The notes: generated by a model from the letters alone, not told the origin. A stretch of 64,000 bases of DNA from PALSA-1004 sp041483135 (GCA_041483135.1 JBGPFE010000005.1:62001-126000), one strand, 5' to 3'; positions 22,496 to 31,603 are shown, counted from the stretch's first letter. Program-made: numbers and translations.

Positions 22496-23614
22496 TCAGG
22501 TTTCGTGCAGCATTTTCCAGTACTGATATTTCATCGTCGCAGCCGAGCCGGCGATGATCGCGAGAAAAGTGACGATCGAGCCGAGCGCGAGCGTCGAAAA
22601 GCCGCTGATGCCCTGGCCGATGGTGCAACCGAGCGAACAGACGCCGCCGAAGCCCATCAGGACACCGCCGACGATGTGATTGCCGAGGTCCTCGCTCGTC
22701 GTGAATCCTTCCCACCGGAAAGTCCCGCTCGCGATCGCATACGCGAACGAACCGGCCAGCACGCCGAACGCGACCATGATGCCGAACGTGGCCGTCATGG
22801 ATGTATCGGTCCACAGCATCAGCAGTTCGAGCGTGTACGCAAGCGGCGCGACGAACGAAAGTGACTCCGCGGCGTGCGTGTTGGTGCCGAAGAACGTCAT
22901 CTCGAGTGTGTCGGGATTTTCCCTGTAGCCGATATGGCCGGTCACGTACCAGCCGCAGACCACCACCAGCCCGATCACGACGCCGCCGAGGATGTAGTCG
23001 AAGTTGCCGCGGAATTCCCTGTCCATGAACACGAAGACCAACAAAGCCGCGGCGACGACCGCGGCGATGACAATGCGCAGCGTGTTCATGTCGACTCCGG
23101 TTCCGGCCAGCAGCGACGGCAGGTCCTGGCCCTTGATGCCGTAGGCCTCGAAATTGACCGCGGCCGGTTGCAGCGCGCTGACGCGAAACTGCCCGAAAAG
23201 CCCGCGCAGCGTCATGTAGGCGGAAATGCCGAGGAACGCGTACACCACCAGCGATTTGAGATTGCCGCCGCCGATGCGGATCAGCGTCTTGCTGCCGCAG
23301 CCTGAGCCGAGCGTCATGCCGATGCCGAACAGAAAACCGCCGACGACGAACGACAGCCAGGTGAAATTAGGCGCGGTGTAAATCGATTTGGAGAGATCGA
23401 TAAGCCCGAGATATTGCAGTACGTAGGCGCCGATGATCGCGACCGCGATCGCCAGCAGCCACATGCGCATGCGCCCCCAGGCGCCCATGTTGACGACGTC
23501 CGACACCGAGCCCAGGGTGCAGAAATCCACTTTGTTACCGACTGCGCCGAAGATGATTCCGAGCGCAAATCCCGACCACGCGACAATCGCCGCAGTATTG
23601 GCAGTCGCTCCCAT
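22496..23614 (-). CDS. YeeE/YedE-family (TsuA-like) sulfur-compound transporter
   Basis: The ATG at 23612-23614 is preceded on its strand by GGGGAAG, giving 372 residues with about 9-10 membrane helices. Conserved cysteines appear in DFCTLGSV (Cys32), GSGCGSKT (Cys106) and GVCSLGCTIGQG, the pattern through which TsuA relays thiosulfate across the membrane. Homologues import thiosulfate or related sulfur species. No tsuB-like sulfurtransferase gene is adjacent; queC is next upstream on the same strand, 77 bp away. Family is firm, substrate inferred. Confidence 0.88.
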   Translation of the reverse strand: MGATANTAAIVAWSGFALGIIFGAVGNKVDFCTLGSVSDVVNMGAWGRMRMWLLAIAVAIIGAYVLQYLGLIDLSKSIYTAPNFTWLSFVVGGFLFGIGMTLGSGCGSKTLIRIGGGNLKSLVVYAFLGISAYMTLRGLFGQFRVSALQPAAVNFEAYGIKGQDLPSLLAGTGVDMNTLRIVIAAVVAAALLVFVFMDREFRGNFDYILGGVVIGLVVVCGWYVTGHIGYRENPDTLEMTFFGTNTHAAESLSFVAPLAYTLELLMLWTDTSMTATFGIMVAFGVLAGSFAYAIASGTFRWEGFTTSEDLGNHIVGGVLMGFGGVCSLGCTIGQGISGFSTLALGSIVTFLAIIAGSAATMKYQYWKMLHET

Positions 23615-23691
23615 GATTTCTTCCCCGCGCCGCTGAATCAGCACATTCTAATACAGCTTGGGCACGCTGAGTGACACGCCGAAGCGCAGTC

Positions 23692-24366
23692 TTATGCGGC
23701 CTGGTAGCGCGTCGGGTCGACGATGCCGGCGGCTTCGAATCCCGCGCGGCGCAAACGGCATGAGTCGCAGCGGCCGCACGCGCGGCCGTCGTCATCGGCC
23801 TGGTAGCACGATACCGTCAGCGTGTAATCGACGCCGAGCGCAACGCCGCGGCGGACGATGTCGGCCTTGGCGAGATCGATGATCGGCGTGTGCAGCGTGA
23901 GCCTGCTGCCCTCGACGGCAGCTTTGGTCGCGAGATTCGCCATCCTCTCGAACGCGCGCAGGTATTCGGGGCGGCAATCCGGATAGCCCGAGTAATCGAC
24001 CGCGTTGGCGCCGAAGAAAATGTGCGGCGCGCCGAGCACCTCGGCCCACGCGAGCGCGAGCGCGAGCATGATGGTGTTGCGTGCCGGCACGTAGGTGATT
24101 GGAATGCCGTCCTTGATGCCCTCCACCGGCACCGCGATGTTTTTGTCGGTCAGCGCCGAACCGCCGAATGCCGCGAGGTCGAGCGTGACGACGCGGTGCT
24201 CGCGCGCGCCGAGCGCCCTGGCAACGCGCGCGGCTGCGTGCAACTCGATGCGATGGCGCTGGCCGTAATCAACGGACAGGCAATGACAGTCGTAGCCCTG
24301 CCCGCGCGCGATCGCGAGCACCGTCGCCGAATCGAGCCCGCCCGAGAGAAGTACTACCGCGTTCAT
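23692..24366 (-). CDS. queC: 7-cyano-7-deazaguanine synthase QueC
   Basis: The start at 24364-24366 gives 224 residues beginning MNAVVLLSGGLDSATVL, with the ATP-pyrophosphatase P-loop SGGLDS. GANAVDYSGYPDCRPEY is family-typical, and a C-terminal zinc site is visible: SCYQ...ACGRCDSC (four Cys). QueC makes preQ0 from 7-carboxy-7-deazaguanine with ATP and ammonia, the queuosine pathway. The gene follows queE after 23 bp and closes the cpoB-queE-queC run common in proteobacteria. Confidence 0.95.
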   Translation of the reverse strand: MNAVVLLSGGLDSATVLAIARGQGYDCHCLSVDYGQRHRIELHAAARVARALGAREHRVVTLDLAAFGGSALTDKNIAVPVEGIKDGIPITYVPARNTIMLALALAWAEVLGAPHIFFGANAVDYSGYPDCRPEYLRAFERMANLATKAAVEGSRLTLHTPIIDLAKADIVRRGVALGVDYTLTVSCYQADDDGRACGRCDSCRLRRAGFEAAGIVDPTRYQAA

Positions 24367-24389
24367 CAGGATGCCGCGCCGCGCGCCGG

Positions 24390-25094
24390 TCAAACCCCGG
24401 GCTTTTCGCCCCAGAGTTGCTTGTGCAGTTGCGTTTGCAGGCGGACCGGCAGCTGGTCGCGCAGAATCCAGTCGGCAAGCTGCGTCGCGGGCAACTCGCG
24501 ATACGCCGGCGAGAACAGAACCAGGCAGATCGCGTCTAGTCCGCGCTCGCGCAGTTGCCGCCGCGCCCATTCGTAATCCGTTTCGTTGCAGATCACGAAT
24601 TTGATCTCATCGCGCGGGGTCAGGTGCGCGAGGTTGGCCCACAGATTTTTTCCGGCTTCGCCCGAACCCGGCGTTTTGATGTCGAGGATTTTCGATACCC
24701 GCGCGTCGACTGGCGACACGTCGATGGCGCCGCCGGTCTCGAGCGACACCGAGTAACCGCGGTCGCACAATTCCCTGAGCAATTGCAGGCAGCCCTTTTG
24801 CGCGAGCGGCTCGCCGCCGGTGACCGTGATGTAACGCGTTTGGTGCCGCGCGGCGGCGTCGAGTATCGCCGCCAGCGTCATGGTGGTGCCGCCGTGAAAC
24901 GCGTACGCGGTGTCGCAGTAACCGCAGCGCAGCGGGCAGCCGGTCAGGCGGATGAATACCGTCGGCAGCCCGGCGCGGCTAGTTTCGCCCTGCAGCGAAA
25001 AAAAGATTTCGGTGATGCGGAGAGTGGCGGTGAGGCGTGAAGCGTCAGGCGTGAGGCGATCCGCTACCGCGGTGTGGTCGGGTTTGCTCCTCAC
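24390..25094 (-). CDS. queE: 7-carboxy-7-deazaguanine synthase QueE, with repeat-encoded N-terminal extension
   Basis: QueE is a radical-SAM enzyme that contracts 6-carboxytetrahydropterin to 7-carboxy-7-deazaguanine. The family core begins LRITEIFFSLQGE, with the CxxxxxxCxxC-type cluster motif seen as GCPLRCGYCDTAYAF and VTGGEPL for S-adenosylmethionine. The only in-frame start before the core is GTG 25092-25094, which gives 234 residues and about 24 extra at the N-terminus. Those residues (including DRLTPDASRLT) come from the heptad element that overlaps the gene start. Catalytic residues are intact, so the extension is probably tolerated. Confidence 0.92.
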   Translation of the reverse strand: MRSKPDHTAVADRLTPDASRLTATLRITEIFFSLQGETSRAGLPTVFIRLTGCPLRCGYCDTAYAFHGGTTMTLAAILDAAARHQTRYITVTGGEPLAQKGCLQLLRELCDRGYSVSLETGGAIDVSPVDARVSKILDIKTPGSGEAGKNLWANLAHLTPRDEIKFVICNETDYEWARRQLRERGLDAICLVLFSPAYRELPATQLADWILRDQLPVRLQTQLHKQLWGEKPGV

Positions 25095-25116
25095 TCCTCA
25101 CCCCTCGCTCCTCACC
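25030..25116. repeat. Heptad junction element B between cpoB and queE, inside the queE 5' end
   Basis: Left arm 25030-25057 is four 7-bp units (GTGAGGC, GTGAAGC, GTCAGGC, GTGAGGC). Right arm 25087-25114 is CTCCTCA, CTCCTCA, CCCCTCG, CTCCTCA. The reverse complement of the right unit is TGAGGAG, nearly the left unit. The right arm contains the queE GTG start and the left arm is translated as part of QueE. Confidence 0.85.
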
Positions 25117-25123
25117 AGCGCCC

Positions 25124-26104
25124 CTATTGCTTGACAGATGCCGGCGCTCCCGCCGGTGCATTCAGCGCGGCGAGCCGGCGCTTGGCTTTATCCGCGGCTT
25201 CGCTGACCGGATACTTTGCGGTCAACTCCTCGAGCGTTTTTCTGCCGGCGTTCGATTCGCCCATTTCGATCTGCGAGCTCGCGATGTTGAGCATCGCATC
25301 CGGCACCGTCGGGCTGTCGGGATAGGTCTTGATCAGCGCCTGCTGGTTCGCGATCGCGAGCTTGAAGTCGCGCAGGTTGAAATAGGAGTCCCCGATCCAG
25401 TACTGCGCGCGCGGCGCGAGATTGCTTTTCGGGTGCTGCATGATGAAATTCTGGAACGCCACGATCGCGCCCTGATAGTTGCCCATGCGGCGCTGACCCT
25501 GCGCCGCTTCATACGCGCGGCTCTCGGCGCCGGGATCGACGTTGGTGACCGCGACCGCCGCCGGCACTGCGACAGCGGCCGGCGTGGCGGCAGCGGCTGC
25601 CGCACTTGGTGCCCCGGTGGGCGTAGTCGAGGCGGCAGGCGGCACCGCAGATGCAGCGGCTGCCGGCGCGGGCGCAGCGGCTGCCGGCGGTGGGCCGCCC
25701 TGCTGCTCGAAGCGGCGCACCCGCGTGTCGAGGTCGAGGTACATGTCGCGCTGGCGCTTGCTGGTGTTCTCGAGGCTGTTGTTGAGCACCTCGATCTGCC
25801 CGCGCAGCTTGTTCATCTCGAGCTTGAGCGCTTCGAGCTGGGTGAACAAATCGAGCAGCGCCTGGCTTTTCAGCGCCTCTTCGAGCTTGCCGATGCGCGC
25901 GTCGACCGCCTGCTGCTGGGTTATGAGTTCGGTTTTGAGCTCATCGACGCGCTTCTTCTCGACGGCGATCTGCTTGCGCGCTTCGTCATCGTCGAACATT
26001 CCGGCGTGCGCCGGCCCGGCGAGCGCGCTCGAAAGCAAAACCGCGCCGCACCAGAACTTCAGTGCGGCGCGGTTCCCCTTGTCAGGTTTGGCGTGGCGCG
26101 TCAT
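25124..26104 (-). CDS. cpoB: Tol-Pal system protein CpoB (YbgF)
   Basis: The 326-residue product has a signal peptide (cleavage near GPAHA, about residue 34) and an N-terminal trimerising coiled coil (about 36-115). A long Ala/Pro-rich linker (about 130-190) follows, then TPR repeats (AYEAAQGQRRMGNYQGAIVAF, PRAQYWIGDSYFNLRDFKLAI) to the end. CpoB is periplasmic and coordinates Tol-Pal outer-membrane constriction with peptidoglycan synthesis at division. It follows pal by 11 bp in the conserved order. The Ala/Pro linker is longer than in E. coli. Confidence 0.92.
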   Translation of the reverse strand: MTRHAKPDKGNRAALKFWCGAVLLSSALAGPAHAGMFDDDEARKQIAVEKKRVDELKTELITQQQAVDARIGKLEEALKSQALLDLFTQLEALKLEMNKLRGQIEVLNNSLENTSKRQRDMYLDLDTRVRRFEQQGGPPPAAAAPAPAAAASAVPPAASTTPTGAPSAAAAAATPAAVAVPAAVAVTNVDPGAESRAYEAAQGQRRMGNYQGAIVAFQNFIMQHPKSNLAPRAQYWIGDSYFNLRDFKLAIANQQALIKTYPDSPTVPDAMLNIASSQIEMGESNAGRKTLEELTAKYPVSEAADKAKRRLAALNAPAGAPASVKQ

Positions 26105-26115
26105 CTAACCCGAAA

Positions 26116-26658
26116 TCACTCGCCCTGATAGACGATATCGCTGCGCCGGTTTTCGGAAAACGATGCTTCATCCTTGCCGGTCGCGCGCGGCTTTTCCTCG
26201 CCGAAGCTGACGGACTCGACCTGGCCTTCCTGCACGCCCAGCAAAATCATCATCTGCTTCACGCTGTCGGCGCGGCGCTGGCCGAGCGCGATGTTGTATT
26301 CGCGGCTGCCGCGCTCGTCGGTGTTGCCCTGGATCGTGATTTTGGCCGAGCGGTTTTGCGTGAGATAGCGCGCGTGCGCAGTCACGAGCGGCTTGAATTC
26401 ATCCTTGATGATGGCGCTGTCGTAATCGTAGTAAACGCTGCGCTTGGACAGAATACTGCCGGGATCGGTGAGTGGGTTGCCGACGACTTTGGGGGGCGCG
26501 ACCGGCGTCACGACCGGCTCCTTGGCTGGGGGGGGTGGTGTCACCGGCGCGATGGAAGGTTTGCCCTCCTCGACAGCTGCGCCCTTCTGTTCCTTGGTCT
26601 CGCTCGCACATCCGGCAAATAATCCCAGTACCGCCAGGCTGACTAACAGTTTCCTCAT
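26116..26658 (-). CDS. pal: Peptidoglycan-associated lipoprotein Pal
   Basis: The start at 26656-26658 has AAAGGAGCG upstream and yields 180 residues. The signal peptide ends in the lipobox LFAGC (Cys17). A proline-rich linker follows, then the OmpA-like domain with QGNTDERGSREYNIALGQRRA, which binds peptidoglycan diaminopimelate. Pal is the outer-membrane partner of TolB and of the TolQRA motor. Length and order are standard. Confidence 0.96.
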   Translation of the reverse strand: MRKLLVSLAVLGLFAGCASETKEQKGAAVEEGKPSIAPVTPPPPAKEPVVTPVAPPKVVGNPLTDPGSILSKRSVYYDYDSAIIKDEFKPLVTAHARYLTQNRSAKITIQGNTDERGSREYNIALGQRRADSVKQMMILLGVQEGQVESVSFGEEKPRATGKDEASFSENRRSDIVYQGE

Positions 26659-26675
26659 GGGTAGCGCTCCTTTTT

Positions 26676-27968
26676 TTACTGGCCTTTCATAATCGGGCCC
26701 CACGCCGGCTCACGCACATCGCCCGCTTCCACGCTGAATCGCTGCCGGACGCGGCCATCGCTGGATACTGCCGCTAATATACCACGCCCCCTGATCTCGG
26801 TTGCGTAGAGAATGATCCTGCCGTTGGGCGCGTAGCTCGGCGATTCATCGACGCCGTTTTCGGTGAGCAACTGCGTCTGCTTGCTCACGAAATCCTGCGT
26901 TGCGACGTTGAAGCGGCCACCGCTGCGCTGGATGAACACGAAGGATTTGCCGTCCGGGGCATAGCGCGGGCTCACGTTGTAATTGCCGTCGAACGTGAGC
27001 CGTTCGGGCGCGCCGCCCGTCACCGGCACGCGGTAGATCTGCGGGCTGCCGCCGCGGTCGGAAGCAAAGATTATCCACTGACCGTCGGGCGAGAAGTTCG
27101 GCTCGGTGTCGATGGTGTTCGTGTTGGTCAGGCGCGTGACGTTGCTGCCGTCGGCGTTGATCAGATAAATCTGCGAGTTGCCGTCCTTGGACAGCACCAC
27201 CGCCAGGCGCTTGCCGTCGGGCGACCACGCCGGCGCGCTGTTGCTGCCCTTGAAATTCGCGGCGACCGTGCGCTGTCCGCCCAGCAGTGACTGAACGTAG
27301 ACGATCGGCTTCTTCCGCTCGAACGATACATACGCAAGCCGGTTGCCGTCGGGCGACCACGCCGGCGAGATGATCGGTTCGTACGACGCGAGGATGGTTT
27401 GCGCGCCATAACCGTCGGCATCCGCGACCTGCAGCTCGAATCGCGGGCCGTTCTTGACGATGTAAGTGATGCGCGTGCTGAACACGCCGACGTCGCCGGT
27501 AAGCGTCTCGTAGATCGCGTCGGCGATCTTGTGCGCCGTGTTGCGCAACTGCGCTGCCGTGACCTGGTAGGCGAAACCGGTTAGCTGGGCCTGTTTGCCG
27601 ACGTCGAGCAGGCGAAAGCGCACGTCCCAGTAACCGTTGGGCAAGGCCGACACCGCGCCGATCACCAGCACGTCGGCGCCGCGCGCTCGCCATACCGGAT
27701 ACTGGACGTCGGCGGGCTCGGCCGGGACCGCGGTCAGGCCGCCGCTGTCGACGATCTTGAAAAAACCGCTGCGGTAAAGATCGGCGGCGACGATATCAGT
27801 GACCTTCTGCGGCAGCGTGCCTTCGGCTTTGAATGGCGCGATCGCAATGGGAAACTGCGTGGAGCCAAACCCGATGATTTCGATTTTAAGCTGGGCGTAC
27901 GCGGCGGGGGTCACCAACAACCACAACAGCGAGAATAAAAAAAACCGGAATGGATTATTGGTTTTCAT
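26676..27968 (-). CDS. tolB: Tol-Pal system beta-propeller protein TolB
   Basis: The 430-residue protein has a signal peptide (cleavage near AAYAQ, about residue 25), an N-terminal alpha/beta domain (IAPFKAEGT...), and a six-bladed propeller with repeated SPAWSPDGNRLAYVS-type motifs (SPDG occurs several times). TolB is periplasmic and switches between TolA and Pal. The gene lies 17 bp before pal and 145 bp after tolA; that gap has no second gene. Confidence 0.96.
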   Translation of the reverse strand: MKTNNPFRFFLFSLLWLLVTPAAYAQLKIEIIGFGSTQFPIAIAPFKAEGTLPQKVTDIVAADLYRSGFFKIVDSGGLTAVPAEPADVQYPVWRARGADVLVIGAVSALPNGYWDVRFRLLDVGKQAQLTGFAYQVTAAQLRNTAHKIADAIYETLTGDVGVFSTRITYIVKNGPRFELQVADADGYGAQTILASYEPIISPAWSPDGNRLAYVSFERKKPIVYVQSLLGGQRTVAANFKGSNSAPAWSPDGKRLAVVLSKDGNSQIYLINADGSNVTRLTNTNTIDTEPNFSPDGQWIIFASDRGGSPQIYRVPVTGGAPERLTFDGNYNVSPRYAPDGKSFVFIQRSGGRFNVATQDFVSKQTQLLTENGVDESPSYAPNGRIILYATEIRGRGILAAVSSDGRVRQRFSVEAGDVREPAWGPIMKGQ

Positions 27969-28113
27969 CGCGCCGTATTATAGCGGTTTTGTGCTGCGCA
28001 GCATCGTAACAAAATCCCTCTTACTCTTGAGGCCTGAACCCGGGATTTAGTTCCCGAAAAACTTCAAACAGTATTGCGCCGTGAATGTCGGTCCGGCGGC
28101 ATTGCGCGCTTCG

Positions 28114-28860
28114 TCATTCATTTGGCCGGAACCCCAGTTCCAGTTCACGGAATTCCCTCAACAGATTCGGATCGGGAGGCATGGGCATGGGTTGCGCTCT
28201 TTGAATCGCGCGCTCCACCGCATTATCCCAGGCCGTATTGCTGCTGCCGCTCTTCGTTCTGATGCCAAGCACTTCGCCCGAAGGCAGCAATACCACGGTA
28301 AATTCGACCCGTGGATTGCCCTGCATGTTCGGCGGCAGCACGATGAACCGCTTGATTTTGGTACGGATGCGCTCGATGTATTCGGCGCGCAGCTTCGCCT
28401 GCGCCGCACCCGCCTGCTCGGCAACCCGTCGCTGCGCGTCTTCCTGCTCGCGCGCAAGACGCTGCGCCTCGGCCGCTTGCTGCTTCTGCGCGGCCTGGGA
28501 TTCTTCTGCGTGCTTCTTCGCTTCCTTTTGTTTCTCCTCGAGGGCGCGGCGCTCTTTCTCGGCTTTGTCCTTCATCGCGATATCGGGTTTCGCGACCTCG
28601 GGCTTGACCGCCGCCTTGGGCGGTTCGACCGGCTGCACCTGCGGCTTTACCTCGGGCTGGGGCGGCGGCGGTGGCGGCGGTGCCGGTTGCCCCTGCGACG
28701 GCAAATTGGTCCACAGGTCGACGATATTCGCCTGCGGCTCGACCTTTTTCTGCCAATTGACGCCAAACACGAGCAACGCGACAAACACCAGGTGCATGCC
28801 GAACGCACTCGCGCCCGAGATGACTTTTTCCTGCTGGCTGGGATAAACGTAGGCGTTCAT
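28114..28860 (-). CDS. tolA: Cell envelope integrity protein TolA
   Basis: The 248-residue product has one N-terminal membrane helix (about 17-36), a poly-proline stretch (PPPPPPP, about 62-68), and a long charged helix rich in Ala, Lys, Glu and Gln. A C-terminal globular domain of about 90 residues follows (FIVLPPNMQGNPRVEFTV...). TolA spans the periplasm and is energised by TolQR. It is shorter than E. coli TolA (about 420), mainly in the helical domain, as in many betaproteobacteria. Confidence 0.92.
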   Translation of the reverse strand: MNAYVYPSQQEKVISGASAFGMHLVFVALLVFGVNWQKKVEPQANIVDLWTNLPSQGQPAPPPPPPPQPEVKPQVQPVEPPKAAVKPEVAKPDIAMKDKAEKERRALEEKQKEAKKHAEESQAAQKQQAAEAQRLAREQEDAQRRVAEQAGAAQAKLRAEYIERIRTKIKRFIVLPPNMQGNPRVEFTVVLLPSGEVLGIRTKSGSSNTAWDNAVERAIQRAQPMPMPPDPNLLREFRELELGFRPNE

Positions 28861-28887
28861 GACGCGCGGCGCGCGGCCCGGATCCGT

Positions 28888-29313
28888 TTACTGGGTGCGC
28901 GGCTTGGCGAGCAACCCGACCTTGGCGACCTGGTTCTGCTGCAGCATGTCCATCACGTCGAGCACCGCTTCGTAACGCACGTCCTTGTCGGCCGAGATCA
29001 CCACCGCCTGCTCGGGGTTCCGGGTCTGCTTCTGGCGGATCGCCGCGATCAGATCGTTGCGCGTGATCTTGCGCTCGTCGGCGCCGGCCGCGCGGTCGCG
29101 CAGCCACAGTGTCTGGTCGGTATGGATCGAGACTTCTAGCGGCGCCACCGGCGGATTGGAAGTCTTGCCGATCGAGGGCAACTCGACCTGGCCGGGATTG
29201 ATCAACGGCGCCGTCACCATGAAGATCACCAGCAGCACCAGCATCACGTCGATGTACGGCACGACGTTGATCTGGTTCATCAGCCGCCGGCTGCCGCGTT
29301 TTTCGATGAGCAT
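28888..29313 (-). CDS. tolR: Biopolymer transport protein TolR (ExbD/TolR family)
   Basis: The 141-residue protein has one membrane helix (INVVPYIDVMLVLLVIFMVT, about 15-34). The conserved Asp22 lies in the proton path, and a periplasmic domain follows. With TolQ it forms the proton-driven motor for TolA. It stands 13 bp from tolQ and 27 bp from tolA in the conserved order. Confidence 0.95.
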   Translation of the reverse strand: MLIEKRGSRRLMNQINVVPYIDVMLVLLVIFMVTAPLINPGQVELPSIGKTSNPPVAPLEVSIHTDQTLWLRDRAAGADERKITRNDLIAAIRQKQTRNPEQAVVISADKDVRYEAVLDVMDMLQQNQVAKVGLLAKPRTQ

Positions 29314-29326
29314 GTCTCAGCCCCCC

Positions 29327-30001
29327 TCAGCTTTGACGTTGGAGGATGTTCGAAAACTCTTCCATGAACGAATCGAACCGCGTCGCGAGCCGGTTCAGGT
29401 CGCCGGCGAAGCGATTGTAAGCGACCACCGCCGGGATAGCCGCAAACAGGCCCATCGCGGTCGCGATCAAGGCTTCTGAGATGCCCGGCGCCACCGCCCC
29501 GAGCGTTGCCGTAGCCATCGTGGCAAGGCCACGGAACGAGTTCATGATCCCCCATACCGTGCCGAACAGCCCGACGTAGGGGCTGACCGAGCCGACCGAC
29601 GCGAGAAACGACAGGTGCGATTCGAGGCTTTCCAGCTCGCGCTGATAGGTCGCGCGCATCGCGCGCCGCGTGCCGTCCATCACCACGCCGATACTCTGCC
29701 CGGACTGCTTGCGCAGCTTGGTGAATTCGCGGAAGCCCGATTCGAAAATGCGCTCGAGCGTGCCCGAAGCATCCCGCGAATTGACTGCGCGCTGAAAGAG
29801 CTCGTTAAGATCGCCGCCGCTCCAGAAATCCTTCTCGAATTTTTCCGATTGCCGGGTCGCGCGCCTGAAGGTGAAGATCTTGATGAAGATGTAATACCAC
29901 GAGAAGATCGAAGCCAGCAGCAGTCCGGCCATCACCAGCTGCACCAGCACGCTGGCGTTGGTGATCAGGCTCAGGACCGACATATCGTGCGTAACGTTCA
30001 T
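29327..30001 (-). CDS. tolQ: Tol-Pal system motor protein TolQ (MotA/TolQ/ExbB family)
   Basis: At 224 residues with three membrane helices (about 15-38, 130-152 and 165-190), the protein matches TolQ. GTVWGIMNSFRGLA and PGISEALIATAMGLFAAIPAVVAYN are the family's pore helices. The start ATG overlaps the ybgC stop by four bases, showing translational coupling. It forms the inner-membrane proton motor with TolR. Confidence 0.96.
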   Translation of the reverse strand: MNVTHDMSVLSLITNASVLVQLVMAGLLLASIFSWYYIFIKIFTFRRATRQSEKFEKDFWSGGDLNELFQRAVNSRDASGTLERIFESGFREFTKLRKQSGQSIGVVMDGTRRAMRATYQRELESLESHLSFLASVGSVSPYVGLFGTVWGIMNSFRGLATMATATLGAVAPGISEALIATAMGLFAAIPAVVAYNRFAGDLNRLATRFDSFMEEFSNILQRQS

Positions 30002-30411
30002 GCTTGCCTCACTGCGAGTTTCTCCAGAATCGGTTTCGGTATTCTAACGGGCTTGAATGACCGCGTGTTGACGCACGCGATCTTGACCGCGGCCGTCACC
30101 AGCGTGTGCGCGCCGCGCCGGATCGTCTGCGCCACTTCGATCAGGCCGCCGCGCGCAGTCTTGAGCGCCACCGTCACTTCGAGCGTGTCGTTGAACAGCG
30201 CCGGGCGCAGATATTCGATCGCCAGCGCGCGCACCACGAACACCACGTTATGGTCGTGAAACAGCGTGGTCTGCTCGAACCCGAGCGAGCGCAGCCACTC
30301 GGTACGCGCGCGCTCCATGAATTTCAGGTAGTTGGCGTAAAAAACGACGCCCGCGGCGTCGGTGTCCTCGTAATAGACGCGCACCTGCCAGGTAAAAGTT
30401 TCAGGTTTCAA
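29998..30411 (-). CDS. ybgC: Acyl-CoA thioesterase YbgC (4-hydroxybenzoyl-CoA thioesterase family)
   Basis: This hot-dog thioesterase of 137 residues has VRVYYEDTDAAGVVFYANYLKFMERARTEWL, with the catalytic Asp in EDTDAAG. Its E. coli homologue begins the tol-pal operon. The start is a TTG at 30409-30411 that aligns with the E. coli initiator, but there is no Shine-Dalgarno sequence because a heptad repeat array (30396-30444) occupies this position. The stop overlaps tolQ. Confidence 0.92.
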   Translation of the reverse strand: MKPETFTWQVRVYYEDTDAAGVVFYANYLKFMERARTEWLRSLGFEQTTLFHDHNVVFVVRALAIEYLRPALFNDTLEVTVALKTARGGLIEVAQTIRRGAHTLVTAAVKIACVNTRSFKPVRIPKPILEKLAVRQA

Positions 30412-30564
30412 GTTTCGAGTTTCGAGTTTAAGGTTTCTAGTTATAAGCTCAGCATTCAGGGTTCCGGATATCGACTTTCAATGCATGCCCGCTCATCGGC
30501 TTAAACGGCGGCAAACCGCAAGTGGGGTTAACCCTAAACCCGCAACTCGCAACCCGAAACTACT
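30396..30564. repeat. Heptad junction element C between ybgC and ruvB
   Basis: Left arm 30396-30444 has seven 7-bp units (AAGTTTC, AGGTTTC, AAGTTTC, GAGTTTC, GAGTTTA, AGGTTTC, TAGTTAT). Right arm 30530-30564 has five (AACCCTA, AACCCGC, AACTCGC, AACCCGA, AACTACT), whose reverse complement has the same GNGTTT shape. The left arm contains the ybgC start codon; the last right-arm unit contains the ruvB stop. Confidence 0.85.
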
Positions 30565-31603
30565 GTTTATCTGCCCACAGCTCCGGTGTGCCCGCTGTCC
30601 CCGGCTGCGCCAGCCCGAAATGGCGGTAAGCGGTCACCGTCGCCATGCGGCCGCGCGGCGTGCGCTGCAGATAGCCCTGCTGGATCAGGTACGGCTCGAG
30701 CACGTCCTCGATGGTGTCGCGCTCCTCGCCGATCGCCGCGGCGAGGTTGTCGACGCCGACCGGCCCGCCGCTGAATTTCTCGATCACCGCGAGCAGCAGC
30801 TTGCGGTCCATCACGTCGAGCCCGAGCGGATCGACGTCGAGCATCTTCAGTCCCGCGTCGGCGACGTCCTTGGTGATTTTGCCCTGCGCTTTCACTTGCG
30901 CGAAGTCGCGCACGCGCCGCAACAGACGATTGGAAACGCGCGGCGTCGCGCGCGCGCGGCCCGCGATTTCGCGCGCGCCGTCGGCGCTGATTTCGATTTC
31001 CAGCAGCCCGGCCGAGCGCTGCACGATGCGCGTGAGTTCCTCGGCCGAATAAAACTCGAGCCGCGCGACGATGCCGAAGCGGTCGCGCAGCGGGTTGGTG
31101 AGCATGCCGGCGCGCGTGGTGGCGCCGATCAGGGTGAACGGCGGCAGATCGAGCTTGACCGAGCGCGCAGCCGGGCCTTCGCCGATCATGATGTCGATCT
31201 GGAAGTCTTCGAGCGCGGGATACAGGATTTCCTCGACGATCGGCGACAGGCGATGAATCTCGTCGATGAACAGCACGTCATTCGGTTCGAGATTGGTCAG
31301 GATCGCCGCCAGGTCGCCGGGGCGCTCGAGCACCGGGCCCGAAGTGTGGCGCAGATTGACGCCCATTTCACGCGCAATGATGTGGGCCAGCGTCGTTTTT
31401 CCCAGGCCCGGCGGGCCGAACAGCAGCACGTGATCGAGCGCTTCCGTGCGCTGGCGCGCGGCCTCGATGAAGATCGCAAGCTGCGAGCGGATTTTTTCCT
31501 GGCCGATGTATTCGTCGAGCTGCTTGGGCCGCAGCGCGCGCTCGAACGCCTCTTCCTGTGGCGAGGCGGGCGCGGCGGCGATCAGGCGGTCGGTTTCGAT
31601 CAT
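30560..31603 (-). CDS. ruvB: Holliday junction branch-migration ATPase RuvB
   Basis: The 347-residue protein is standard length. It has Walker A GPPGLGKT (63-70), Walker B VLFIDEIHRLS, the sensor stretch LIGATTRAGML, arginine-finger region RDRFGIV, and a C-terminal winged helix. RuvB hexamers drive branch migration with RuvA. The gene follows ruvA after a heptad element and its stop (TAG, 30560-30562) lies in the next one. Confidence 0.97.
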   Translation of the reverse strand: MIETDRLIAAAPASPQEEAFERALRPKQLDEYIGQEKIRSQLAIFIEAARQRTEALDHVLLFGPPGLGKTTLAHIIAREMGVNLRHTSGPVLERPGDLAAILTNLEPNDVLFIDEIHRLSPIVEEILYPALEDFQIDIMIGEGPAARSVKLDLPPFTLIGATTRAGMLTNPLRDRFGIVARLEFYSAEELTRIVQRSAGLLEIEISADGAREIAGRARATPRVSNRLLRRVRDFAQVKAQGKITKDVADAGLKMLDVDPLGLDVMDRKLLLAVIEKFSGGPVGVDNLAAAIGEERDTIEDVLEPYLIQQGYLQRTPRGRMATVTAYRHFGLAQPGTAGTPELWADKQ

